From Viridothelium virens (Eukaryota > Ascomycota > Dothideomycetes > Trypetheliales > Trypetheliaceae): a stretch of 64,000 nt of DNA. The notes beneath the pieces were generated by a model that worked only from the letters and a program-made list of their open reading frames with translations, was not told the DNA's origin and made no database searches. The stretch covers positions 105,209 to 169,208 of the forward strand of contig ML991836.1 in assembly GCA_010094025.1 (NCBI GenBank), given 5' to 3'. Of the stretch, positions 10,500 to 20,630 are shown piece by piece; within the stretch, counting starts at the first letter, position 1, and the number at the start of each line of letters is the position of its first letter. The position numbers and the translations under genes were made by a program.

Positions 10500-12083
10500 A
10501 TGCTGTCTCGTTTCCAAATCCGCTTACCCAGCCGCAAACTCTTTTCAAGGCATACATTCTATAGGGTTCAAAGGACTTATGCTACTCAAACGCCGGAATT
10601 GTATGATGTAGTGTGCGTTGGAGGTGGGCCTGCTGGTCTGAGCCTCGTAACAGCTCTTCGTAGGTGGCTCAATCGAGTCTGCTTCTTGAGTTTCTAATCT
10701 TGAAGTTTAATAGGAGCGTTAAGTGCAACATCGAAACTAAAAATCGCGCTGGTCGAAGGCCAAGATTTGTGTCGGAATCGATTGGAAAATGTTCCTAACA
10801 CGGAGTATTCTAATCGATGTAGCTCACTGACACCAGCTTCATTGCATTTCTTGAAAGGTATGAGAGTGCTTTTCCGCAATCACAGAACTTTGTGGATTAA
10901 TTCCTTGGCAGAGATTGGAGCATGGAACTACATCAATGCGTCACGCATCCAACCCTATCATTCAATGGAAGTCTGGGATGGCGTCAGCGATTCGCGCATA
11001 TCCTTTGATTGGGCCTCAGTTGGCATGCCGGCAGCCAAGACTCCTGGAGAGGATTCTAATATCATCGCATACATGACAGAAAACACGAATCTCACCACGG
11101 CTCTACTCAAACGACTCGAGGAAGTCGGTGGCATCTCGATAATGGACAACACCCGAGTCTCAAACATCGAACTCGGCCAAGACACCGACACCCTCGACCT
11201 CCGCTCCTGGCCCATCCTGACCCTCTCCAACGGACGCAGCATCGCCGCCCGCCTCCTCATCGGCAGCGACGGCGCCCAAAGCCCCGTCCGCAACTTCGCC
11301 GGCATCGAGTCTCGCGGATGGGACTACAACCGACACGGCCTCGTCGCTACACTCCGTCTCGCCGCTCCTAGCTCCTCCATCAATCCCCAAACCCAGCTAC
11401 GGACCGCGTACCAGCGCTTCCTGCCCACGGGCCCCATCGCACTGCTCCCCCTCCCAGGGCCGTACGCAACCCTCGTGTGGTCCACCCTCCCCTCGCACGC
11501 CACCCACCTGAAATCGCTCTCCCCCCCGGACTTCCTCGCAAGCGTGAACGCCGCGTTCCGGCTGTCCCCCGTCGACATCGCCTACCTGCACAGCATCCCC
11601 TCGGGCCAGACCTCCGAGCTCGCCTGGCGCCTGCAGCACACGCGCGTCGATGCTGCGCGGGTGCCGCCGGAGGTCGAAGGCGTGCAGGAGGGCTCCGTGG
11701 CGAGCTTCCCGCTTCGCATGCGGCATGCGGCGACGTATGTGGGCGAGCGGGTTGCGCTCGTCGGGGATGCGGCGCATACGGTGCATCCGCTCGCTGGGCA
11801 GGGCTTGAATCAGGGGCAGGGGGATGTGGCGGCGTTGGTGGGGGTTATTGAGAGGGCGGTGAGGGAGGGGGCGGATATTGGGGCGGGGATGGCGCTGGAG
11901 GCGTATGATGCGGAGAGGTGGGCGCAGAATAATATGCTGATGGGGGTGGTGGATAAGTTGCATAAGCTGTATAGTGTAGAGTCGGGACCGGTGGTGGGAT
12001 TGAGGAGTTTGGGCTTGAGCGCGGTAGATAAGATGGGGTGGCTGAAGGGATTTTTGATGCAGTCGGCTGCTGGTGTACGGTGA
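10500..12083 (+). CDS. COQ6: Ubiquinone biosynthesis FAD monooxygenase COQ6, mitochondrial
   Basis: Three exons, 10500-10659, 10714-10857 and 10912-12083 (introns of 54 nt each), give 491 residues. The first 30 residues (MLSRFQIRLPSRKLFSRH and on) are basic and lack acidic residues, as expected for a mitochondrial presequence. YDVVCVGGGPAGLSL is the FAD-binding GxGxxG. LIGSDGAQSPVR is the DG motif of aromatic-ring hydroxylases, and ALVGDAAHTVHPLAGQGLNQG is the second FAD motif diagnostic of the UbiH/COQ6 group. The enzyme C5-hydroxylates the benzoquinone-ring precursor of coenzyme Q, with electrons from ferredoxin, in the inner-membrane CoQ synthome. The first donor is GTAGGT at 10660; using the GTGGCT three bases later breaks the phase. 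Confidence 0.94.
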
Positions 12084-12455
12084 ACAGCTTCTAATCTTGT
12101 ATGATCAAGTATAAAACGGAGCAGAGTATACGTGCGTTGCCGCCAATGCTACCTCTATAATCCCTTTAATACGATTCTTGGATTTAATTAAGCATTAAAT
12201 CCTGGGTATACAGCCAAGGACGCTCAAAACACCCCATGCTTTTGACTCCTCAGTACCCATCAAACTCCGCAATGCTTGTCGGCTGCGCATAAAGCCTTTG
12301 CTCATGTGAACAAAGATCTCTGAAGCAGGCTCTGTTCTCCATCGAAACTATCCCCAACAACATCCACGCCCGGCGGGAGACGCACTGCAAAAGTTGCAGG
12401 AAATGGTCCAACCGTACTTCGAAATAAAGATTCAGAGGTCTTTCCATCATGTCGG
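12084..12455. other. Convergent 3' region between COQ6 and HTS1
   Basis: 372 bases of AT-rich sequence (TTTAATTAAGCATTAAAT near 12183). No gene seen. Confidence 0.4.
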
Positions 12456-14082
12456 TCATATGTTGACTTGAGAAATACCCGTCTTGACTCTCCACGCTTG
12501 AAGCTTCTTTTGTACCTCCTGTACCATGTTTTCCATTTGGACCAGTACACCATCCTTCTCGGGATCACCCTCTGGTAGACCCATTTCCTTGACCTTGACT
12601 TTCCCCTCACTCAATTCCTGTCCACCTAGGATGACAGCAAATGGCGCCCCCTTTTGCTCAGCCTCCTTGAATTGAGCCGGCAATTTGGGCTTGTCTTTGT
12701 AGCTAAAATCAACTTTCAGTTCAGCATCTCTTAAAGTCTTCGTCACACGCATTCGCTCTTTGATCATGCCGTCTCCGAATGCCATGACGAAGACATGGAT
12801 TGCAGGGTTGGGCGCTGGGGTTTTAGCAGTGCGCATCTTCATGATTGAGAAGATACGCTCCACGCCAAACGAAATCCCGACGCATGGCATGTCCTTGCCG
12901 CTGAACATGGAGACAAGATTGTCGTACCTGCCTCCTGCTGCAACAGAGCCAACGCCTACTGTTGGGTCATCAGAACGATCATCGTCACTGCTTGCCTTTT
13001 TCTTCGAAGTGCCCCCCGGAGGAGCAGATCCCTCTGTAATAACCTCATAGATAACGCCAGTATAATAGTCGAGACCACGTGCAAGTGACATATCCAGCGA
13101 TATTCTATCGAGGACCTCATAATTCTCTAAGTAGTCGAAAAGCAGCGTCATGTCCTCCAGACCCTTCTTCGCGGACTCATTTACAGACAGTGCTTCATCC
13201 TGCTTGAGCGCATCCAGAAGGTCTCTTCCTCCTTTCCGTACAACATACGTGCCGATCCTATCTGCGACTGCCGCATCTAGGCCCTTCTCCTCTGTCATCT
13301 CCCGTCTTACTTCTTCCCATGGCGACTTGTCCAGCTTGTCGACTGCACTGCTGATTGTCCGTAGTTTGTCCGTGGGTACACCACAGACCTGAAATATGCC
13401 GTCTAGGATCTTCCGATTGTTGATTTTGATGGTGTATTTTCCTTCCCAGCCCAGTCTTTCGAACACATCACGAGTGGCGCTCAGAATCTCAGCATCGGAG
13501 ATCATATGTCCAAATTGTCCCGCAAAATCGATATCGCATTGATAGAACTCGCGTAACCGGCCCTTAGTCATAGCTGGCTGATCTCTTCTCCACACCTTGT
13601 CAATTTGATACCGTTTGATAGTCGAGATGGACGTGTTTGAAGCCAAATATCGTGCTAGGGGAACAGTGAGGTCGTATCTTAAGCTGCTTATTTCTCCACC
13701 TTGATCTGCGAGATCTGCGGTTCTCGCGAAACTCGTCAGAGATCGAAGCTTTATAAACAGGGACACAACACATGTAAAAGCTGACTGATGACAACAAAGG
13801 AGGCTCACCGAAAATTAGTTTAGAATCCTCTCCATATTTGCCTGCTAATATCTCGCGGAGCTCAAATGCGGGTGTATCTAGTCGCGCAGCGCCGTAGAGC
13901 TTGAAAACATTTGTGATTGTAGAGAAGATCTTCTCCCGTATGGCCATGTCATCGCCGAAACAATCTCTGGTTCCTTTGGGCGTCTTGACTTGAATTGAAG
14001 ACTTTTTGTCCTTAGCCATGGTGAAGCAGAATCGAGCGCAACGTTTTGAAAATAAGGGTATGGGTGAACGAGTGAGTAGCAT
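12456..14082 (-). CDS. HTS1: Histidyl-tRNA synthetase, probably cytosolic and mitochondrial forms
   Basis: Two exons, 14082-13809 and 13714-12456, with a 94-nt intron, give 510 residues from the first ATG. Class II synthetase motifs are in order: the [14 protein letters not shown] start, [15 protein letters not shown] (motif 2 loop region), [11 protein letters not shown]-type [15 protein letters not shown], the [14 protein letters not shown] signature that binds histidine, [10 protein letters not shown] and GISFGVERI (motif 3). A C-terminal anticodon-binding domain follows. The first ATG (14082) adds a 21-residue leader rich in Arg/Ser/Leu/Phe with no acidic residue. A second in-frame ATG at 14019 has a strong ACCATGGC context and starts MAKDKKSS, the likely cytosolic form. 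Confidence 0.95.
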
Positions 14083-14419
14083 TTTATTCGTCGAGTTGAG
14101 TCAACAAATTGTATCTGCAATGACAGCATTGCCGGAGTTTTGCCGTCAATGTGTATTTACTTCTGGTACCTTGCGTGTTTGCGCCCTAGGCCAAAATAGG
14201 CCAGGGAAAGTGCGTACATTCGGAGGTCATAGATAGAAGATCATTTGTATGGCAGATTGATATACTTTACGGATTGGTAGATGGTTATGTCTGGTTTCAA
14301 GCAGGGTTTACTACGAATAAGACCCGTAGGCCAGGAAAAGCAACAGCAATGAGTGCCCACCCAATACGCTTTTGCAAAATACGCCCGAAACGCCTTACTG
14401 ATAGCGAGACACTAAACAC
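14083..14419. other. Intergenic region upstream of HTS1 and downstream of PEX13
   Basis: 337 bases holding the HTS1 promoter and the PEX13 3' region. No gene or structured RNA recognised. Confidence 0.35.
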
Positions 14420-15960
14420 TCATGAGTAAAATGTCCCCTTTTGAAAGCTCTCAACGCTCGAATCCCCGGGCTTCCCTTCCACCTTCGGCTTCTCTCCATC
14501 TCTTTCCTTCTCACCTCCCATCGTCTGCGTCCGACTCGCACTCCCGCTCGCACTCATGGTCTGTGCCCTGCTCCCCACGGGACTACCCTTCTGACTCCCA
14601 CTCGCCGCCGCAATCTGCGCAGGCATTCTCTTTTCAATCTTCTCCAGATACGTGCTCGGCAAGTAGCCGATTCGTCCATCCCGACTCCGACACTTCCACC
14701 ATTCGCTCGGCTGACCCATGGGATCTGTCTTGGAAAGCACGGCAACGAGATCGCCCTTCTTGACAGCTAAGTCGATTCCCTGCGTGTTTTGCGCACTGGT
14801 GTCGGGAGTGAAGTCGTACAGGGCGCGGCAAAAGTCGAGCTTGCTCATATCAGGGGGCTGTCCCGCTGCTTGAGCCTGCTGGAGTGCGTGATCATAGGCG
14901 AGGGCGGGGTTGGACTCAATCCGCCGGCGCTCCTCTTCCTCGTGGCTACGGGCCAGGGCACGAATGAGTTTGCCCATGAGGAAGGGGAGGCCGAAGACTG
15001 CGAGGAGAAAGAAGACGAAGGGTTTCTTGGAGGGTTTAGGAGAGATCGGAGTTCCGTCGGGGAGTGTGGAAGGAGCGGGAGAGCCGGTGAATGAGGCGAA
15101 TGCTGCGGGCGTCAGGGCCGTGGCGTCGGCGGGAGGTGGGCGCCCAGTGAGCTTGGCGAAGAGGGTGCGACACCAACGCCAGAGTGTGAATATACCAAGG
15201 ACTGAGCCAAGGGTCTGGCGGAGGGAGGCGAGTTGTTCGGCAACGGAGACCATCGCTGAATTGGGTATCAGCATCTCTGCGCAAAGCCTTCGCGTGCCCG
15301 CAAAACCCATGAGGGGTTGGGATGAAGTGGGAAGTAGAATACGCAAGAGAAGTTGACTTACCGAAGAAAGAAGAATGCGTAGCCATATACGTGCTGTCCA
15401 ACATCTGCGCAAACCCGCTAAAGGCGCCGACAATGCTCTCAATTATTTGAAATGTTGCCTGCGTGCTCTGGCTGAAACTCTGCGTCAAGCTCATTTCACC
15501 ATTTGGCCCTGGACCACCCATTGCGCCGTTCACTCCAATGCCGCCCATCCCACCCATGCCTCCATATCCACCGTACCCTCCGCCATACATCCCGCCATAC
15601 CCTCCACCGTACATTCCCCCGTAAGGACTTCCATACATTCCACTGTAGCCACTACCACCAAAGCGATTGTAAGGCGAGGAGTATGAGCCGTAGCCGTAAG
15701 GACTGCTGCGATTGTAAGGAGAAGAGGCAGCGTAGTTTGACGCAGTGCGAGTTGCGACAGAGTTAAGACTTTCCGGTCGCTGAGGAAGGTCAGGAGCCGA
15801 CGATGAGCTTGTGGTGGCTGTTGCCGTGGATGAGACGGGGTTGGTCGGCAGTGCTGGAAATTGTCAACACATCCTCATCCTCACAAGTGACTGAAGTATG
15901 CATACCTGTGGATGTACCGCCGGCTCCTACGCGCTCCCATGGTTTGGGTGGCGAGGCCAT
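14420..15960 (-). CDS. PEX13: Peroxisomal membrane docking protein with SH3 domain
   Basis: Three exons, 15960-15906, 15853-15362 and 15255-14420 (introns 52 and 106 nt), give 460 residues. The start MASPPKPWERVG is the family start. A Gly/Tyr/Met-rich region (about residues 70-115, repeats of MYGGGYGG) follows, as in yeast Pex13, then an amphipathic central domain and hydrophobic stretches (residues about 185-290, including KPFVFFLLAVFGLPFLMGKL). A C-terminal SH3 domain has CRALYDFTPD, DLAVKKGDLVAVLSK, WWKCRSRDGRIGYLPSTYLE. Pex13 forms the importomer with Pex14 at the peroxisome membrane; the YG-rich segment is proposed to form a pore-like phase and the SH3 domain binds Pex14 and Pex5. A Ser-rich tail follows the SH3 domain. 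Confidence 0.95.
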
Positions 15961-16644
15961 CGACCTCGTCCTTCGGAAACTAATGCTACCTCATCCGCTC
16001 TGTCTTTATGTATTTTCCACTATGTAGGCGTAGCCGGGCGCTTCGACGTTGACTCCAGTTTGCAGTACGCGGAGTGAAAGCAAAGATCTGACCCCGATGA
16101 CGGATGCGGGGATAAGATGGTTTGGAAGATGGTTTGGAAAACTGTTCGAGATGGGTCCCTGGATTTTCTTCAAAGAGCTTTCAAGGCAGAAGAGAAGCTT
16201 GGATAGGCAATGAACTTGTCTTTAGTAGACCCGATCGACTTGGACAATTGTCCATTGAAGCACGGTGGTGATGGCATGATCTTCACTGGAGAACGCCTTC
16301 TGTTATCGGTCCGTCGGCGGTGGCTGGATGCCTAAGCCGAGGTTGTGGTGCTTTCACGATCACAGGTCTACACGGCCCACAATTCACAACATCAACGCTC
16401 AAGTTGGTGCTCAGCATGGATTCTGATGGCTACAGAATGAGGTTAGATACCCTTTGATCTACGCGAGGTTCGGCAGACTTCACTTAATCTGAAGATAGCT
16501 GGTTTTGAGAAAATTGCTGTATGCATGTTGTTTCTGAAGTGAGTGCCCGCCAGTTTAATTCGGCCCGTCCGTAGTATAAAAGCCTCCCAAAAAAACATGC
16601 TATCAAAATCTTATAATACACCCGATACATTCGTCTCACTAGCC
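15961..16644. other. Intergenic region between PEX13 promoter and TOS1-like 3' end
   Basis: 684 bases; no gene seen. The TOS1-side end is AT-rich, consistent with a 3' end. Confidence 0.35.
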
Positions 16645-18210
16645 CTAGGATGGATCTGGCGAGTGTGTCATTTGGTTCCAGTCACAAGATTCACTGCTCG
16701 CACTTGTTGACTGTACGATCCTGTCGATCGTATCTGCACTCATGCTGCTACCAAAATCCGGAAAGCTCTCATCAAGAATCTGCATATGAGCACCATTGTC
16801 ATAAAAGACCACTGCGAACTTGATAGGAGAATTCTTATCGGTCGGCCGCTCGAAAATGGCATTTCCACCCCCGTTGATATTGCTATGAAGCGTAACCGTT
16901 GCATTGGGATTTCCACTTTCAAGAACCTCGAAGACGTCAAGTTCACCACCACCGGTACTCCAGGGAGAGCACTCTGCATTACCAAATTGAACGCTGCGAG
17001 GAATTTGTGCGTTCAACATCCAAATAGCGGGTTTGTTGCCGTTAGGAGGTGTAGTTATCCCATCATCTGGCATTGAGAACTCGATGAAGAAGGCCTTCTC
17101 CGCACCAGGCCAACCGTCTGCGAAGAAGTTGAGCCGAATTCTCAAAACACACAAGCAGGTATCAACTTACGGAAGGACATGCCCGGGGTACGGAGAGCAC
17201 CCATGCAGTCACTCGCATCGCACTTCTTGTCAGACATCATGACAATCTCAGAGTTGGATGGGATATAGTAATTAGACTCTGGGGTTTCGTTTTGTAAAGC
17301 GACAGTAGCAGTCCCATCTGCAGCGGCATAGGCTAAGGTCAGACCGAAGGCATCGAGAACTCCAAGTTTGTTCAAGAAGCTAATCCCAAACGAATGGGAT
17401 TTAGCTTGCTTAGTGTTTAGATACGCAATCTGGCTCCACGCGCCAGATCCAATTGAAGAGGGAGCAGCCGGAGGAGGATCAGCGGCAGGGGGAGCCGCCG
17501 CAGGAGGAGCCGCCGCAGGAGGAGGAGCAGCCGGGGGAGGATGAGCTGCTACAGGTGGAGGAGCTGCCGCAGGAAGAGGAGCTGCCGGGGCAAGAGCCAT
17601 GGTAGTGTCAGCAGTATAAGCCGGAGCGGCAATGGAAGCTGGAGACATAGCCACTGGCTCCCGTCCGCCAGTAGCAGTGGCCGGCGCTGGTGGGCCAGAG
17701 TACGAATTGATCCATGAAACGAGTTGTCCATCTATTGTTGCGTAGACAATGTCGCCCACGGCGCGCTCTTGGATCTTGCGTTCTTTCTTCATGTCATGGA
17801 ATGCTCGATGGCCGTGACCGTGTAGATGGGTCAATTGACGCTTGGATTTCCCGCTCTCGGTCGAAGCGCTCGGCGTGTAGACGGCGAATTGGCGAAGGTA
17901 CATCGGGCCTTGGAAATGCATAGAGACCTGGAAAGTCAGAGTTAGAAGAGTAAACATCTTCTTTACATTTGCAAATCACCTCTTCGTCAAGTGGAGACAT
18001 AGGACCATTATACGGCTGCTGCGCCTGAGAGCATTGTCCATTTTCCCAATCCCATTCCACCACTTTGTTGTAAGATAAGTTAGGGGGCGAGCCATCACCT
18101 CCAGGACCGATGTCCTGCAGAGTTATGGCCTTTTTCGGAGGTCCGTAGATAATTTGAGCCAGTGACCCAGGAAGGGCGGTTATGGCCGCCGCGCAAAGAG
18201 TGCAACGCAT
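16645..18210 (-). CDS. TOS1-like cell-wall protein (DUF2403 + DUF2401)
   Basis: Three exons, 18210-17980, 17927-17171 and 17117-16645 (introns 52 and 53 nt), give 486 residues. An N-terminal signal peptide (MRCTLCAAAITALPGSLAQ) is followed by a DUF2403-type domain (VEWDWENGQC, MYLRQFAVYTPS). A long Ala/Pro-rich linker (about 17460-17610) precedes the C-terminal DUF2401-type, glucanase-like domain (MSFHDGWPGAEKAFFIEFSMP, NKPAIWMLNAQIPR, GELDVFEVL, HSNINGGGNA). Yeast Tos1 is covalently bound to the wall and the C-terminal fold resembles beta-1,3-glucan-acting enzymes. The GELDVFEVL block keeps acidic residues that could be catalytic. A possible KR processing site lies after the first domain (SGKSKRQL). 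The GTG-type longer frame upstream was not used because MRCTL gives the signal peptide. Confidence 0.9.
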
Positions 18211-19281
18211 AGCGAGTGTTTCCAATCACCTATCAAAATGGATACCCGGCTTGTTGACGAGTAACCAACTCCTGAATTTCAGGACTTGACGAAGTGATTT
18301 CGAAAAGAATAGCTATTCAGCGAAAGATGACGGTATGAACGAGCGATAGTGAGGATCGACAAGGAACGTCAAATTCAAAGGGGTCGGCCCTTGAGCAAGG
18401 AATGTAACGGGAGTTTAGCAGACATATCACTGTAAGGCGGGGCGTTTCCTGGAACTCCCTAACTCTTCTACAGCTGAGCAGGGATGACGAAAATTAGGGT
18501 GCAGGGATGAACACCAAGCAGATTCTGAGCTCTGGTATGTTGACCCAGTAGGCTGTTGAACACCGAAGGAATAACGGCCAAGGCTGAACGGGTTTTGAAA
18601 GACAGTGATAAAGAGAGAGCTACAGACTTCCCTAAGCCACAAGCCAACAATATAACTATTCACACCAGAACCGACTGTTTGTTGCATGGCGACTGTGGAA
18701 TGCTGGTATCCGCCCCCATCATCATTCGGAGATCACAGCGCCTATACAACCCACTCAAGGAAACGCTGGGCTATTTTTCTAGCGGTAGCATACTCCCCGC
18801 CTCTGCTGTCGGTGGGATCCTTTGACTGGACCGTACAAGGTGGTGATACGAAGTGTCAGTTGAATCGGAGGTGTTTCAGATTGTGTTGAGTTTGCGTGAT
18901 GAGGCTTGTGCCTTTCTGTGATTTCCAAGGAGCACAACCGGAGTTTTACCGACCGCTCTCAGGCTCTCGGAAGAACATACAGCCGTAGAGTAGTCGTATC
19001 CGAAACCCATGACTCTGCTCCAGAATTGACCAGTCGTGCCAGTCCGGAGACATCTCGTCCACAACATCCTATTCCATCCCATGTCAACGCAGTATACGAA
19101 CCGCGTAGTCACAGCCTGGGAGCGGCTGAAATTGATGTCAGAGAGGAATTTTCGATGCCGGATGCAACCCCTCCATCTCGATCCGCGACTGTAAGCTGTG
19201 TAAAAGAGGCGAAAGGATTCACCTTACATGAACCCAAGCCAAGTGATGGCCATTGTCGTCGCTTTATTTTACGTCTTAGTC
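18211..19281. other. Intergenic region, no gene supported
   Basis: About 1.07 kb at the edge of the conserved block. Several short overlapping open frames occur on both strands, but none shows a recognisable motif, splice model or start context. This is where the accessory island begins. Confidence 0.35.
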
Positions 19282-19764
19282 CTAAGAGGACAGCAGTCCC
19301 GTATTTTCCCAAGATGTCACAAGCTTTTGCACAATATTCCCGTAACTTCGCACTGTCGCATCATCCCAAATGGTCTGGCTGAAAAGGGTTGCGCGGACTC
19401 TTTGCGAACCAACGCCACCGATTCTCGAGATGAAGGAAGTCACAGCGGGGAGGGAGTGGATGGCCGCAAGGAGGGTTAACTCTTCCACCGCGATGACAAG
19501 CTCATCGATATTGTTGGACATTAGACCCACAATAGTTGGAACGAAGACTAAGATTGAGGCTGCGGCAGACCAGTGGGCACTATATCGGCTGGGTGCATTG
19601 TCCAGGATGCAGCGGAGGAGGAGACTATGATCATGTCTCTCGTCGGGGATGTTTGAACGGCAATTCTCAATGATATTCCGCACCGACGAATTGTTGCTAT
19701 TAAAAACACAACATCCAGACGGGTGTGCGAAAGAAATGATGCGATATACAGATAATTGAAGCAT
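19282..19764 (-). pseudogene. Fragment of a fungal multi-pass membrane-protein family
   Basis: An open frame of about 160 codons from the ATG at 19764. The part around RCILDNAPSRYSAHWSAAAS, then ILVFVPTIVGLMSNNIDE and LLAAIHSLPAVTSFISRIGG, resembles the first membrane segment of a widespread, uncharacterised fungal family, in which a cytosolic Leu/Asn/Cys block precedes a helix with PTIVALMSN and a second helix ending in a FSSRFG-type motif. The remaining transmembrane helices expected downstream are not found in any frame, so this looks truncated, or its later exons have decayed. The family match is from memory of the motif only. Confidence 0.35.
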
Positions 19765-19836
19765 GCTGCTGCGAGGATGATCTAGGAAAGCAATACAAGC
19801 AACAGATGAGGACCGACTCCAAATGGGGAACGCCAC

Positions 19837-20630
19837 TCATGTGCCAGCTACGCTTAATACTCCGATTTAGACATCCTTAACAGCCAGGCGTTTTCAGCCG
19901 TAAGCATTGCTTCTTGGTCATCAGACGGTACGAGATACTTCGTTGTAGCCCTTGTCCTTGAGAGCTTACGATAGCCTTTAACTCTTTTTGCGCTTTGACG
20001 TCCGCATAAAGTGATTGTCCCTTGATGTTCGGCTTAACGCTTCATGAACTTGGGAAAGGCCCAAGCCTCAAAACTCGGTTGGGTATTAGAGAAGTTGGAT
20101 ATGTCTGCAACGTGTAGACTTGGTTGGAAGATTCAAAAGTCAGTTCCATCCATAGGGCGCGTAATGCTGCTAACTAGCGCACCTCGCTGATGCTTTTTAC
20201 TAATGACTGCGTTGGTCGATATCATTTGGTTGCAATGATAGGTAGAGTCGCAGGTACGACTAGGTGTACTTGATTCCTTCTCCACTTTCAGACCTGAGCA
20301 GATCTAAGCTTTACGGACCTTGTTCTATGCCGCGGTCGTTGGAAGGGGGGTTCTCCGTGGTTGACGGTGCTGCGGTTGAGTTAGCTTGACCGCGAGATGC
20401 CGAGCATCTTCCTGTTCCGGATTATCGTACGACATTGTGCCCTGCATACCGTATGCTTCCTCCCGTAGCATCGTCCGCAGCTGAATCCATCACTTCTACT
20501 CTCCACTTCGTATTCTGCAGCGTGAATGGCCTACCAAAACCAAAACATGTTGAGGTCAGTCCTATGATCCCTGCTGTCTACGTGACGGGGTTCATGCGAG
20601 CAGACTCCGAAGAAGACTCAGCTAGCAACA
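19837..20630. promoter_or_regulatory. Upstream region of the NACHT NLR gene
   Basis: 794 bases without a supported gene. The immediate start context of the downstream gene is GCAACAATGG. Confidence 0.3.

Noticed and set aside
11397-11963. 188-codon open frame antisense to COQ6
   Set aside because: Composition (Arg/His/Pro repeats) is what a reversed GC-rich coding strand gives; COQ6 is certain on the other strand.
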